A stretch of DNA of 64,000 bases from Kiritimatiellia bacterium (GCA_018001225.1 JAGNIJ010000010.1:37804-101803), one strand, 5' to 3'; shown: positions 13,805 through 23,359, counted from the first letter of the stretch. Numbers and translations are program-made. Notes: generated by a model from the letters alone, not told the origin.

Positions 13805-16243
13805 ATGAAGCTGCGAGAGAATCATGAGCTGCGTCGCGCCGGGCGGTGGGCGGCGGTCGGCTCCGTGCTGGCCGCGGGCGCGCTGTTCGGCGGCGCGCGC
13901 GCGCAGGAAGTGTTGCCCGTGCCGCCCGCCCCGTTCAAGGGGCAGATCGGGTTGAGCGCGCGGGATTCGAAGCCCGACTTCCCGCAGCCCGTCCGGGCGC
14001 CGCAGGGCGCGCCGAACGTGGTGGTGATCCTGCTGGACGACGTCGGGTTCGGCGCGTCGAGCACCTTCGGCGGGCCGTGCCAGACGCCCACGCTCGACCG
14101 GCTGGCGCGAAACGGGCTGCGCTTCACCCAGTTCCATACCACGGCGTTGAGCTCGCCCACGCGGGCCTCGCTGCTGACCGGGCGCAACCATCATTCCGCG
14201 CACACCGGCGTGATCATGGAGCAGGGGACGGGCTACCCGGGCTACGACTCCCTGATGGGCAAGGACACGGCGACGATCGCCGAGATCCTCAAGCAGAAGG
14301 GCTGGAACACCGCGTGGTTCGGCAAGAACCACAACGTGCCCGACTGGCAGAGCAGCCAGGCGGGGCCGTTCGACCTGTGGCCCCTCGGCCTCGGGTTCGA
14401 GCATTTCTACGGTTTCGTCTGCGCCGAGACCAGCCAGTGGCGGCCGGCGGTCACCGAGGGCACGTCGCCCATCGAGCCGTACCTGGGCAACCCGGACTAT
14501 CACTTCGACTACGACATTGCCGACCGGGCCATCGAGTGGGTCCGCAACCAGAAGTCCGTGGCGCCGGACCGGCCGTTCTTCCTCTACTACGCGCCGGGGG
14601 CGACGCATTCGCCGCACCACGCGAAGAAGGAATGGATCGCCAAGTACAAGGGGCGCTTCGGCCGGGGCTGGGACGCGGTCCGCGAGGAGACGCTCGCGAA
14701 GCAGAAGGAACTGGGACTCGTTCCGGCCGACACGAAGCTGACGCCGCGCCCGGAGCGCATTCCCGCCTGGGATACGCTCAACGCCCAGCAGAAAGACCTC
14801 TACGCCTACATGATGGACGTCTACGCCGGGTTCCTGGAGCAGACGGATTACAACGTCGGGCGCGTGCTGGACGGGATCGAGAAGATGGGCCAGCTCGACA
14901 ACACGCTCGTCATCTACATCTGCGGCGACAACGGGGCCAGCGCGGAGGGCCTGGACAACGGCGAGCTCAACGAACTCGCGGGACTCAATGGGGTCGGCGA
15001 GGACTACAACGAGGTGTTGAAGCGAAAGGACGACCTGGGCACGTGGAGGACGCACAACCACTACCCGGCCGGCTGGGCGCACGCCATGTGCTCGCCGTTC
15101 CAGTGGGCCAAGCAGATCGCCTCGCACTACGGCGGGACGCGCAACGGGATGGTCATCTCCTGGCCGGCCCGGATCAAGGACGCGGGCGGCATCCGGCCGC
15201 AGTGGCACCACGTGATCGACGTCGTGCCGACGGTCCTCGAGGCCTGCGGCCTGCAGGCCCCGTCCATCGTCAACGGCGTGGCGCAGAAGCCCATCGAGGG
15301 CGTGAGCATGGCCTACACGTTCGACAACGCGCAGGCGCCGACGACGCGCCGGACGCAGTACTTCGAGATGTTCGGCAACCGCGCGGTCTACCACGACGGC
15401 TGGGTCGCCTGCACCACGCCGCGCGCCGCGCCGTGGCAGGATACCTCCCGGCTGCCGCCGGTGGACGTGATCAGCGGGTATAAATGGGAATTATACCACG
15501 TCGCCGAGGACTTCAGCGAGGCGGTCAACCTCGCGGAGCAGCAGCCCGACAAACTGCGCGAGCTGCAGTTGCTGTTCTACGCCGAGGCGGCGAAGTACAA
15601 CGTGCTGCCGCTGGACGACAGCAAGATCGAGCGCCTGAACCCGGCCAACCGGCCCAGCCTGACGCGCGGCCGGACCGACTTCACCTACTTCGGACCGGTG
15701 AAGCGCATCCCCGAAGGCGCGGCGCCCGACGTGAAGAACAAGTCGTGGAGCGTCACCGCGGACGTGGTCCTGGCCGGCGACGCGGACGAGGGCGTGCTGG
15801 TGACGCAGGGCGGCCTGTTCGGCGGGTACGCGCTGATGCTGCGCGAGGGCAAGCCGGTGTTCCACTACAACATGCTGAACGTGGCGCACTTCGAGATCGC
15901 CGCCCCGGCGGCACTGTCCGCCGGCCGGCATACGATCGCGTTCGACTACAAGCACGACGGCGGCGGCTTCGGCAAGGGCGGGAGCGGCACGTTGAGCGTG
16001 GACGGCGCGACGGTGGCCCAGGGCCGCATCGAGCGGACGATCCCGTTCCGGTTCACCCTCGACGAGACCTTCGACATCGGCGAAGACACCGGCACGCCCG
16101 TCTGCGAGGACTACGACGTGCCGTTCAAGTTCACCGGCGAGATCGAGAAGCTGGTCGTGCACATCGAGGAGCCGAAGCCGCTGTCGCCGGAGGAGCAGCA
16201 GAAACTGCGGGCCATGCAGCAGGCGCATCGCGCGGCGGAATAA
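13805..16243 (+). CDS. Sulfatase, Ser-type (formylglycine-dependent), secreted
   Basis: An 812-aa arylsulfatase of the AtsA-like S1_4 type. The signal peptide ends at ARAQ (about 34). The Asp pair is in NVVVILLDDVGFG. The modification motif is S-S-P-T-R with Ser116 as the residue to be oxidised, followed by ASLLTGR. The second metal motif is VIYICGDNGAS. The C-terminal third (about 620-790) is a beta-sandwich typical of large AtsA homologs. Ser-type enzymes require a radical-SAM maturase, which is encoded upstream. The ATG at 13805 with GAGAGGTGAG before it was preferred to a GTG at 13799. Its signal-peptide region closely matches that of the Cys-type enzyme. Confidence 0.92.
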   Translation: MKLRENHELRRAGRWAAVGSVLAAGALFGGARAQEVLPVPPAPFKGQIGLSARDSKPDFPQPVRAPQGAPNVVVILLDDVGFGASSTFGGPCQTPTLDRLARNGLRFTQFHTTALSSPTRASLLTGRNHHSAHTGVIMEQGTGYPGYDSLMGKDTATIAEILKQKGWNTAWFGKNHNVPDWQSSQAGPFDLWPLGLGFEHFYGFVCAETSQWRPAVTEGTSPIEPYLGNPDYHFDYDIADRAIEWVRNQKSVAPDRPFFLYYAPGATHSPHHAKKEWIAKYKGRFGRGWDAVREETLAKQKELGLVPADTKLTPRPERIPAWDTLNAQQKDLYAYMMDVYAGFLEQTDYNVGRVLDGIEKMGQLDNTLVIYICGDNGASAEGLDNGELNELAGLNGVGEDYNEVLKRKDDLGTWRTHNHYPAGWAHAMCSPFQWAKQIASHYGGTRNGMVISWPARIKDAGGIRPQWHHVIDVVPTVLEACGLQAPSIVNGVAQKPIEGVSMAYTFDNAQAPTTRRTQYFEMFGNRAVYHDGWVACTTPRAAPWQDTSRLPPVDVISGYKWELYHVAEDFSEAVNLAEQQPDKLRELQLLFYAEAAKYNVLPLDDSKIERLNPANRPSLTRGRTDFTYFGPVKRIPEGAAPDVKNKSWSVTADVVLAGDADEGVLVTQGGLFGGYALMLREGKPVFHYNMLNVAHFEIAAPAALSAGRHTIAFDYKHDGGGFGKGGSGTLSVDGATVAQGRIERTIPFRFTLDETFDIGEDTGTPVCEDYDVPFKFTGEIEKLVVHIEEPKPLSPEEQQKLRAMQQAHRAAE

Positions 16244-16251
16244 GGAGCGGC

Positions 16252-16704
16252 ATGGGCGTCGGAGCGAACAGCGCGGCGGGGAGGGGACGCGGGAGGGCCT
16301 GGGCGGCCGCGGGGCTGGCGGCCCTCCTGCTCGCGGGCGGGGGCTTCCTCGCCTGGCGCGCCGCTTCGCGCTTCGACCCGTCGGTGCTGGTGGGCCGGTG
16401 GCAGCGGCCGGACGGTGGGTACCTCCTTGAGATCGTGCGGGTGCTGCCCGGGGGCGCGCTGGAGGCCCGCTACTTCAATCCGCGCCCGATCCACGTGGCG
16501 CGGGCGGAGGTGCAAGAGCGGGAGGGCGGCCCTGATCTTTTCGTCGAGTTGCGGGATCAGGGGTATCCGGGCTGCACCTACCAGCTCGACTATCTTCCCG
16601 GCTCGGACAGCCTGGCGGGCGTGTACTACCAGGCGGCGATCGGGGAGACGTTCGACGTGCGCTTTGGGCGGATCGGAGACGCGACGGAAGCGGGAAACGA
16701 GTAA
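16252..16704 (+). CDS. Small single-pass membrane protein of the sulfatase operon
   Basis: The 150-aa product has an N-terminal transmembrane or uncleaved signal helix (about 14-38), then a compact beta-rich domain (LVGRWQRPDGGYLLEIVRV ... YPGCTYQLDYL ... LAGVYYQ). It starts 8 bp after the Ser-type sulfatase. I recall comparable small proteins near sulfatases in other bacteria but know no established function. The fold pattern suggests a lipocalin-like or calycin domain anchored at the inner membrane and facing the periplasm. Confidence 0.75.
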   Translation: MGVGANSAAGRGRGRAWAAAGLAALLLAGGGFLAWRAASRFDPSVLVGRWQRPDGGYLLEIVRVLPGGALEARYFNPRPIHVARAEVQEREGGPDLFVELRDQGYPGCTYQLDYLPGSDSLAGVYYQAAIGETFDVRFGRIGDATEAGNE

Positions 16705-16762
16705 ACAGCCGGCCGCGCGCGAACCGCGCGGGCCCGGTGAACAGAACAGAAAGGGAACGAAG

Positions 16763-17635
16763 ATGAGAAGAATGATCGCAATGGCGTTGTGCGTCGTCGC
16801 CCTGCCGGCGATGGCGAAGGAGAAGGCGGCCGAGCACCACAAGGTGACGGCGCAGGAGGTCGCGGAGATGCTGGCCGATCCGTCGGCGACCATCACGTAC
16901 CTGAACGCGGCCTACCGCGCGTACCAGAACGTGGGGCCCGAGAATGACATGAACCAGGAACTCCGCCTGAACGGCGCCGGGTTCCTGAAGCTTCCGGACG
17001 ACTCCTCGCTCTTTTACCGGGCGTACCTGCCGCTGTACTCGACGGAGGTGACCCCGCCGTACGAGCTGCCGACCCTCCCGGGGGGGAGCGGCGCGGTCGT
17101 GGACCGGCTGGACAATCCGTTCCGGTTCGACGACGAGGGTATCGGCGACGCGCTGCTCTCGGCGTACTGGGTGCCCACGGCGGGCGAACTGATCCTCGGC
17201 TACGGCGCGGCGCTGATGGTGCCGACGGCGTCCGAGAAGTACTACGGCACGGAGAAATGATCCGCGGGGCCGACGCTGGTCGCCGCCAAGAAGGTGCCGG
17301 GCAAGTACACGGTCGGCGGCCTGCTGACGCACGTCTGGTCCTTCGCGGGCAAGGACAGCCGCGACGGGATCAACATGACGACCATCCAGCCGGCCGGGAC
17401 GCTCTTCCTCAACAAGAAGGGCACTTCGCTGACCGTCGGGTCGGAGACCACGTTCAACTGGGACGCGGAGGACGACGCGTGGCAGGTGCCGGTGACGGTG
17501 GGGCTCGGCCAGATTCTTCCGCCGATCGGCAAGCAGTTCATCGGCGTGGCCGTGGCGGGCAGCTACTACCTCGAGAAGCCCGAGATGGTGCAGGACTGGG
17601 ACGTCCGCGCGGTGGTGTCGGTCGTCTTTCCGTAA
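16763..17635 (+). pseudogene. Outer-membrane transporter-like protein interrupted by in-frame TGA
   Basis: The reading frame gives a signal peptide (after AMA, about 18) and 165 residues, then TGA at 17258-17260. The same frame then continues for 124 more codons with uniform G/C third positions to TAA at 17633. The two halves match one family of secreted transporter-like barrels whose central segment normally reads G-K-W-S-A-G-P. Here the order is GTEK-TGA-SAGP, so TGA replaces the conserved Trp codon (TGG). The later hallmarks are intact: a SFAGKDSR-type turn, WQVPVTVGLG and C-terminal VVFP. The likely cause is a nonsense change or a base-call error; selenocysteine insertion or readthrough is less likely. 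Confidence 0.8.
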
Positions 17636-17689
17636 GGGTTTGATATCCGCGGCCCGGGGCCGCCGACGCGAGAAATGAGGAGGCGGAAA

Positions 17690-18421
17690 ATGAGCGCAGG
17701 AAAGAGAGCGGGATTCGTCCTTCTCGTTTGGACCGTGCTGTTCGCGTCGGCGGCTTTCGCCGGGGAGCCGGAATGGGCCTTCGAGATCACGCCGTACGCG
17801 TGGCTGGTCAACATCGACGGGAGCGTGAGCTTCGAGGGCCGGGAGGCGGATTTCAGCGCCGACTTCAAGGACCTGTTTGAGAACGCGGATTTCGCCGGGT
17901 CGCTGCTGGGCACGGCGGCGCGCGGGCGTTGGGTCGGGTTCGCCCAGGCGGATTTCTTCTCGCTCGAGCGGGACATCGAGCGCGAGCCGGGCGGGACGTT
18001 CGAATCGGACCTGCTGTTCCTGAACGCCATGGCCGGCTACCGGTTTGACGGATTCAAGAGGGGTTCGACGGTGGAGGTCCTGGCCGGCATCCGGTACCTG
18101 CGGCTGGACGGTCGGATCGAGGTCAACGGGGAGGGGGCCGGCGGCCGGGCGCCGGACGCCTTGGACGGCATGGTCATGCTGCACGGCAGTTTCCCGCTTC
18201 GGTTCATCTCGGAAAAGCTGCGCCTCAACACGGCGCTGTCGGTCGGGGCGGGCGACTCGGACCTGGTCTGGGGCCTGCAACCCGACCTGCAATACCATTT
18301 CAACGACCGGTTCTCCGCGCGGGCGGGTTACCGGCGTCTGCAGTACGAGTTCAGCAAGGAAGGGGCGGACCTGGACATGGGATTCCAGGGATTCCTGGCC
18401 GGGGTGAGCGTGGCCCTGTAA
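17690..18421 (+). CDS. Outer-membrane beta-barrel-like protein
   Basis: The 243-aa product has a signal peptide (after AFA, about 25) and a mature chain of alternating short beta strands (FEITPYAWLVNIDGSV, MAGYRF, VLAGIRYLRLDGRI, SARAGYRRLQYEF) ending in hydrophobic GVSVAL. This is the look of a small outer-membrane barrel. AGGAGG at 17678-17683 supports the ATG at 17690 rather than an ATG at 17675. As the last gene of the sulfatase operon it may serve as a porin or surface protein for substrate passage, by inference only. Confidence 0.8.
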   Translation: MSAGKRAGFVLLVWTVLFASAAFAGEPEWAFEITPYAWLVNIDGSVSFEGREADFSADFKDLFENADFAGSLLGTAARGRWVGFAQADFFSLERDIEREPGGTFESDLLFLNAMAGYRFDGFKRGSTVEVLAGIRYLRLDGRIEVNGEGAGGRAPDALDGMVMLHGSFPLRFISEKLRLNTALSVGAGDSDLVWGLQPDLQYHFNDRFSARAGYRRLQYEFSKEGADLDMGFQGFLAGVSVAL

Positions 18422-18454
18422 TCCCGCCGTCCAGGTCGAAAGGGAGGCGACTCC

Positions 18455-20179
18455 ATGAAATACCGACATAGTCCGAGAGCGCGGGTCCTGTGGGGGCTGC
18501 TCGCGGCCCTTTGCGCGGCCGGCCCGGCGCGCGGCCAATGGATTTCCGAGACCTTTTACCTCACGAACGGCTGGAACGCCGTGTACCTGCGGGGCACGCC
18601 GTGGCCCGACACGCTGGACGCGCAGTTCGCGGGCCTGCCCATCCGCGCCGTGCACCGCAACTACCTCCAGTACGACACGACGCAGTTCGCGGAGAGCGCC
18701 GCCGACCTGCCGACCCGCGGCACGGAATGGCTGATCTGGTATCCCTCCAACTCGCCGCACCGCGTGCTGACGACGCTCTGGAAACTGAACGGGAACAGCC
18801 CCTACCTGATCGAGTGCACGACGAACTGCACGTGGACGCCCACGGGCGTGCCGGTCATCCCGGCGCGGCTGTGGCTGCCGAACACCTGGAACTTCGTCGG
18901 GCTGCCCGTGAACCCGGCCGGCGGCGTGACGTTCGCCGAGTTTTTCGAGCACGCGCACAACATCGACGTGTCGCCGACCCCGGCCGGCGGGAAGGTGTTC
19001 CGGACCAAGACGGACGGCACGCAGCAGGACATCACCTCGCAGACGGCCATCCTGGCGATCAACCCGAAGGAGGCCTACTGGATCCTGACGGAGGGGCTCT
19101 CGGCGTTCATCGGGAAGATTTTCGCGCACGCCACGCTGGGCTCGCTGCGCTATCCGCCGGGCGTCAGCATTAATTCCTTCTCGCTCTGGAACACGTGCGG
19201 CAGCAACCAGCAGGTGTCGGTGCAACTGGTGGCCAGCGAGGCGTCGCCGGCCGGCGCGCCGCAGAGGGTGGGGGACGTTCCCCTGCTGCACTTCGAGTAC
19301 AACTACCAGGATGGGCGCTACGAGTGGACGCCGCTCGTTCAGGGCGTGCCGTTGACGAAGGAGTTGTCCAGCAACGAGGAGTGGGTGGTCACGCTGGCCG
19401 TGGACCGCTCGGCCCTCTCGGAGCCGCCGTCCACCAACGCGACCTGGCAGAGCGTGCTGGAGGTGACGGACGAGGGCGGCACGCTGATCCGGGTGCCCGT
19501 GGTCGCCGAGTACGGCGCCGAAAGCCCGTACGACGCGCTGTGGCCGTACGGGCTGTGGGTCGGCAACGTCACGCTGGACAAGGTGACGCAACTGGCCGAC
19601 GGCGCCGAGAGCGACCCGGTCGCCGCGGCGGGCGAGCTGGAGATGCGCCTGATCGTGCACATCGGCACGAACGGGCAGGCGCGGCTCCTGCAACAGGTCG
19701 TGCTCGAACTGGCCCGCAGCGTGAGCGGGGGCGTGACGAGCCAGTTCTACCGTCTCCGGGCCAGCGACCGCGGGCTGGCCGCGACGGGCGAGGCGTCCCG
19801 CGTCAGCAGCGTGGCGTTCCCGTACGGGCTCAATGTCGCGTTCGACGGGGATCCGCAGGATGAACTGACGACGTCGTACGTCCTCGATTTCAACAGCGCG
19901 GTCAACCCGTTCAAGCACCTGTACAACCCGAACCACGACAACGTGAGCGCCGCGGGCCTGGCCCTGGCCGAGGGCGAGGAAAGCTACACGATTTCCAACA
20001 ACGTCAGCCTGGTCTTCGACCCGGTCCAGCCGTACTCGCCGTCGTCGAGCCTGTGGAATCCCGAGGAGGAATTGACGGGGAGCTATGTCCAGACGATGCA
20101 CGGGCTGCGGAACGAGACCGTCGAGGTGGAAGGCCGGTTCACGCTGCAGCGCGTGAGCCGGACGGGGGTCATGGAATGA
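18455..20179 (+). CDS. Large secreted protein of the 20-kb surface operon (first gene)
   Basis: The 574-aa product has a signal peptide (after ARG, about 26). Its N-terminal half carries two related segments (NGWNAVYLRGTPWP and NTWNFVGLPVNP, each followed by an F-rich helix). The second half is beta-rich, with VVAEYG, YGLWVGNVTLDKV and a conserved-looking RLIVHIGTNGQARLL stretch. I do not recognise a named family. AGGGAGG just before the ATG gives a strong ribosome binding site. It begins a run of nine same-strand genes for exported proteins and may be a structural or anchoring subunit. It has no catalytic motif I can identify. Confidence 0.7.
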   Translation: MKYRHSPRARVLWGLLAALCAAGPARGQWISETFYLTNGWNAVYLRGTPWPDTLDAQFAGLPIRAVHRNYLQYDTTQFAESAADLPTRGTEWLIWYPSNSPHRVLTTLWKLNGNSPYLIECTTNCTWTPTGVPVIPARLWLPNTWNFVGLPVNPAGGVTFAEFFEHAHNIDVSPTPAGGKVFRTKTDGTQQDITSQTAILAINPKEAYWILTEGLSAFIGKIFAHATLGSLRYPPGVSINSFSLWNTCGSNQQVSVQLVASEASPAGAPQRVGDVPLLHFEYNYQDGRYEWTPLVQGVPLTKELSSNEEWVVTLAVDRSALSEPPSTNATWQSVLEVTDEGGTLIRVPVVAEYGAESPYDALWPYGLWVGNVTLDKVTQLADGAESDPVAAAGELEMRLIVHIGTNGQARLLQQVVLELARSVSGGVTSQFYRLRASDRGLAATGEASRVSSVAFPYGLNVAFDGDPQDELTTSYVLDFNSAVNPFKHLYNPNHDNVSAAGLALAEGEESYTISNNVSLVFDPVQPYSPSSSLWNPEEELTGSYVQTMHGLRNETVEVEGRFTLQRVSRTGVME

Positions 20180-20219
20180 TGCGCGCCGGCCGGTACCGGC
20201 CGGGGAGGGAAGCGAGCAC

Positions 20220-21275
20220 ATGAGCAATCGCAAGCAACGAATCCGGGCGGCCGGGCTGGCCGCCGCGATCGGCCTCGGGGCCGCCGCGGCGGGGGCCATC
20301 GGGGTGCCGGCGTTCATGAACTACCAGGGCGTCCTGGCCAATCCCCAGGGGACCGCGTTCACGAACCAGACCGTCTCGGTCAACTTCCGCATCTACGACG
20401 CCGTGCGGGGCGGGACGATGATCTGGGGGACGCGCCAGATGGTGACCACGGATTCCAACGGCGTGTTCAACGTCGAGCTGGGCGACGCGGGCGAGAACGT
20501 GCCGGGCGCGACCAACCGGGTCGCGTCCATCCTCGAGGTGTTCACGGGCACGAACGCGGCCAACCGGTGGATCGAGATCGAGGTGGAGTACAACAAGTCC
20601 TCCGCGATGTCGCCGCGCCAGCCGTTCCTGGCCGCGCCCTACGCCTACCAGGCCGGCAGCGCCGCCGGCAGCGCGGGCGATTTCACGGTGGGCGACGTGC
20701 TCACGGTGGCGTCGAACGCCGTGTTCCAGCGGGCCGTGACCATCCAGGACGCGGGCGAAAACGCCCTGGCGTTCCACGGCACCCTGTCGGAGCGCGGCAG
20801 CCTGACGGTCAGCCAGAAGGTGTCGGTGGCCTCGCACCTGTCCGTCAAGGGCGCGCTGACCGTCCACGGCAACGCCGCCTTTTCCAACAGCGCGGACTTC
20901 ACCGAGAACGTGGAGTTCGACGGCCCGGTGGTCTTCAGCAACGGGGTCAGTTTCCGCGGCCACACGACGCTGTTCGGCGCGGGCCGCGTCCTGGCCGCCC
21001 ATGCTGCCGGCTCCTCCTTCTCGACCAACGGGGTCGTCCCGACCAACGGCTTCCTGTCGGTGAACATGCTCGTCACCGACAACGACAACGGCACGCTCAC
21101 CTTCAGCCTGGGGGGCGATTCGTGGCTGTTCCGGTCGCACTGGGACACCGGCCTCACGGACGACATGGACCTGAAGACCCTGACGCTGTTCCCGGTCAAG
21201 GGCGGCACGACGTGGTCCCTCAACGCGGCCGGCGACAAGATCGGCTTCAACCTGTACTACTGGCCCATCCCCTAG
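20220..21275 (+). CDS. Fibre-like secreted protein with NYQG head domain (1)
   Basis: The 351-aa product has an N-terminal signal-like hydrophobic region. It then has a head domain (about 32-125) with MNYQGVLANPQG, VNFRIYDAVRGG, MIWGTRQMVTTDSNGVFNV and a PYAYQAG exit motif. A repetitive beta shaft (140-260) of V-T-N-A-F strands follows. The C-terminal domain (about 265-351) begins TNGFLSVNMLVTDND. This layout of head, beta-helical shaft and tip is that of trimeric phage-tail-like or adhesin fibres. The next two genes have the same plan. It may be a surface fibre subunit; no enzyme motif is present. Confidence 0.72.
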   Translation: MSNRKQRIRAAGLAAAIGLGAAAAGAIGVPAFMNYQGVLANPQGTAFTNQTVSVNFRIYDAVRGGTMIWGTRQMVTTDSNGVFNVELGDAGENVPGATNRVASILEVFTGTNAANRWIEIEVEYNKSSAMSPRQPFLAAPYAYQAGSAAGSAGDFTVGDVLTVASNAVFQRAVTIQDAGENALAFHGTLSERGSLTVSQKVSVASHLSVKGALTVHGNAAFSNSADFTENVEFDGPVVFSNGVSFRGHTTLFGAGRVLAAHAAGSSFSTNGVVPTNGFLSVNMLVTDNDNGTLTFSLGGDSWLFRSHWDTGLTDDMDLKTLTLFPVKGGTTWSLNAAGDKIGFNLYYWPIP

Positions 21276-21291
21276 GGAGCGAGGTGCAACC

Positions 21292-22263
21292 ATGAATAGC
21301 AAGAGACGAGGCGGCGGGATCCTGGCGGTGTGGCTGGCCGGCGGCGCGGCGCTCGCCCAGGTGCCGAACCAGCTCTACCTGCAGGGCGTCTTTCTCCAGG
21401 CGGACGGGGTCACCCCCGCGCCGGGGGCGCACTCCGTGACCGTGACGATCCGCAGCAACTCGGCCGTGGCCCTGACGCGGACGACGAACGTGACGGCCAA
21501 CAACCACGGCCTGGCGGATTTCGTCATCGCGGACGCGGCGCTGCCGGCGATCTTCCGGGGCGCCACCAACGCGTCCTTCGTGATGACCGGCGGGGCTACG
21601 CAGGCCTTCGTCACCGCCCCGTACGCCTTCCAGGCCGGCAACCTGCCCTCGGCATCGGGCAATTTCACCGTCCGGGGCCACCTCAACGTCGCCAGCAACG
21701 CCACCCTGACCGCGCTGACCGCGGATAACGGCGGCACGCTGGCGGTGCCGATCACCGTGGCCCGCGGCGCCGTGTTCACCAACCTGACCGGCGTGGAGTT
21801 CGGGGCCGCCCTCGACGTCGCCGGCGGCGTGTCGGTCGCCGGACCGGCCGAGGCGAACTACCAAACACGGTTCACGAACACGACGGCCACGGTCGTCTGC
21901 CTCGGCGCCACCAACGAGGTGGTATTGAGCAACGCGACGGTGCGCTCCGCCTTCACGCTGCTCTCGACCAACTACGCGGCCGCGGGAACGAGCGGCACCG
22001 CGCCGGCCGACGGCTTCCTGATGGTCTGGGTCAAGACCGATAACCACAAGACTTCGGGGGTCAACGTGAAGATCGACACGCTGACCTTCAAGCTGCAGTG
22101 GTACTGCGATGTGGACCTGTCGAAACAGGACCTCAACCTGTACAAGGGCTCCGCCTTCCCGGTGGCCAAGGGTTCGACATGGTCGGCCATGCTGGTCAAC
22201 GCCGCCGACTCCGACAAGATCACCATCACGTGCTACTGGGTTCCGCTCAACGGGGAGGGATGA
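21292..22263 (+). CDS. Fibre-like secreted protein (2)
   Basis: The 323-aa product has a signal peptide (after ALA, about 22) and a head domain related to its neighbours (LYLQGVFLQADG, then TAPYAFQAG at the end). A short beta shaft rich in Val/Thr/Asn follows, then a C-terminal domain starting ADGFLMVWVKTDN with TFKLQWYCDVD strands. The head lacks the exact NYQG sequence of the flanking proteins, so it is the most diverged of the set. It is 16 bp from the previous gene and 7 bp from the next, so all three are surely co-transcribed. Different tips on similar heads suggest a mixed fibre or different binding targets. Confidence 0.68.
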   Translation: MNSKRRGGGILAVWLAGGAALAQVPNQLYLQGVFLQADGVTPAPGAHSVTVTIRSNSAVALTRTTNVTANNHGLADFVIADAALPAIFRGATNASFVMTGGATQAFVTAPYAFQAGNLPSASGNFTVRGHLNVASNATLTALTADNGGTLAVPITVARGAVFTNLTGVEFGAALDVAGGVSVAGPAEANYQTRFTNTTATVVCLGATNEVVLSNATVRSAFTLLSTNYAAAGTSGTAPADGFLMVWVKTDNHKTSGVNVKIDTLTFKLQWYCDVDLSKQDLNLYKGSAFPVAKGSTWSAMLVNAADSDKITITCYWVPLNGEG

Positions 22264-22270
22264 ATCACCC

Positions 22271-23347
22271 ATGAAAACCATCATCATGACCGGCGTCGTC
22301 CTCCTGCTCGGCCTGGCGGCCGGGGCGCAGCACGTGCCCGACCGCCTGAACTACCAGGCGGTCCTGACCGACGAGCACGGCAGCCCGCGGGCGAGCGTCA
22401 CCAACGGCGTCCGCTTCCGCATCTACGACGAGGCGGAGGGCGGCAACCTGATCTGGGGCGAGACGCATTCCGTGACCACGACGCCCCTCGGGCTGTTCAA
22501 CGTCGTACTTGGAAACGGCACGGCGCTGGGCGAGAGCATGGAAGCGGCCACCCTGCGGGAGGCCTTCGCCTCGGACACGCTCGTGGAGCAGCGCTACCTG
22601 GAACTGCAGTCGCTGAACGACGACGGCACCGCGCAGACGCCCATCCTGCCGCGGCAGCGATTCCTGACCGTGCCCTATGTCTTCCAGGCCAACGACGCCC
22701 AGGAGGCGGCCGGCGATTTCCAGGTCAGCGGCGCACTGTACAGCACCCACGTGGGCATGGAGGTCGGGCGGCTGGTCGCGACGAATCCCGCGGGCTCCAT
22801 CACGGTGGCCGGGGACCTGCGGGTGGACGGGTACGGCAAGTCCGACGTGTCGGCGACGTTCAGCAGCAACTCGTCGGTGAAATCCACGGCGCCGGACGCC
22901 TTGATCGCGAGGAGCAACCTGACGGTCAACGCGGCCTGGACCGTGGCCGGCACCGCCACCTTCTACCGCGGCGTCTCCGCGCGCGACCCGATCCTCAAGA
23001 AAGGCGCCCGCGTCCGGGGCGGGGTCCGCGCACTCGGCGGCTACCAGGCCCTCGGCACGACGCTGACGAATCTCTCCTCGCGCACGGCCGCGGGCGACGG
23101 ATTTGCCCTGGTATACTTCAAGACGGACGGCTGGGGCGACAGCGCCAACCTCGTGGTCACCGTGAAGACCAACCAGTACCGGCTGCAGCACCAGCCCTCG
23201 TCCGGCGCGGCCATCACGTACGACCTCCACTACCTGGACACCGCCTGCATCCCGATCCCCAGCGGGTCCGTCTGGTCCGTGAACTTCCGGGACGGAAACG
23301 CCTCGCACTCCAAGTTCGACGTGTACTGGATTCCCTTCGGCTATTGA
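22271..23347 (+). CDS. Fibre-like secreted protein with NYQG head domain (3)
   Basis: The 358-aa product has a signal peptide (after AGA, about 19) and a head domain with LNYQAVLTDEHG, VRFRIYDEAEGGNLIWGE, TPLGLFNVVLGNG and VPYVFQAND. A beta shaft (about 150-260) and a C-terminal domain with DGFALVYFKTDGWG and FDVYWIPFGY at the end follow. It matches gene 1 of the set over the head and ends in the same YYWPIP or YWIPFG style. It is followed 12 bp later by the giant LamG protein. A fibre or adhesin role is inferred. Confidence 0.7.
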   Translation: MKTIIMTGVVLLLGLAAGAQHVPDRLNYQAVLTDEHGSPRASVTNGVRFRIYDEAEGGNLIWGETHSVTTTPLGLFNVVLGNGTALGESMEAATLREAFASDTLVEQRYLELQSLNDDGTAQTPILPRQRFLTVPYVFQANDAQEAAGDFQVSGALYSTHVGMEVGRLVATNPAGSITVAGDLRVDGYGKSDVSATFSSNSSVKSTAPDALIARSNLTVNAAWTVAGTATFYRGVSARDPILKKGARVRGGVRALGGYQALGTTLTNLSSRTAAGDGFALVYFKTDGWGDSANLVVTVKTNQYRLQHQPSSGAAITYDLHYLDTACIPIPSGSVWSVNFRDGNASHSKFDVYWIPFGY

Positions 23348-23359
23348 TCGGAGCCACGC

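Noticed and set aside
17258..17284. Selenocysteine insertion at the TGA of the transporter-like gene
   Set aside because: Not fully excluded, but the family has Trp here, no Cys homolog is expected at this place, and the following hairpin is weak and lacks SECIS hallmarks. A TGG to TGA change is simpler.
20186..20206. CCGGCCGGTACCGGCCGG palindrome before the first fibre gene as a terminator
   Set aside because: No T-run follows, it sits inside a tight operon, and GC palindromes are common at this base composition.
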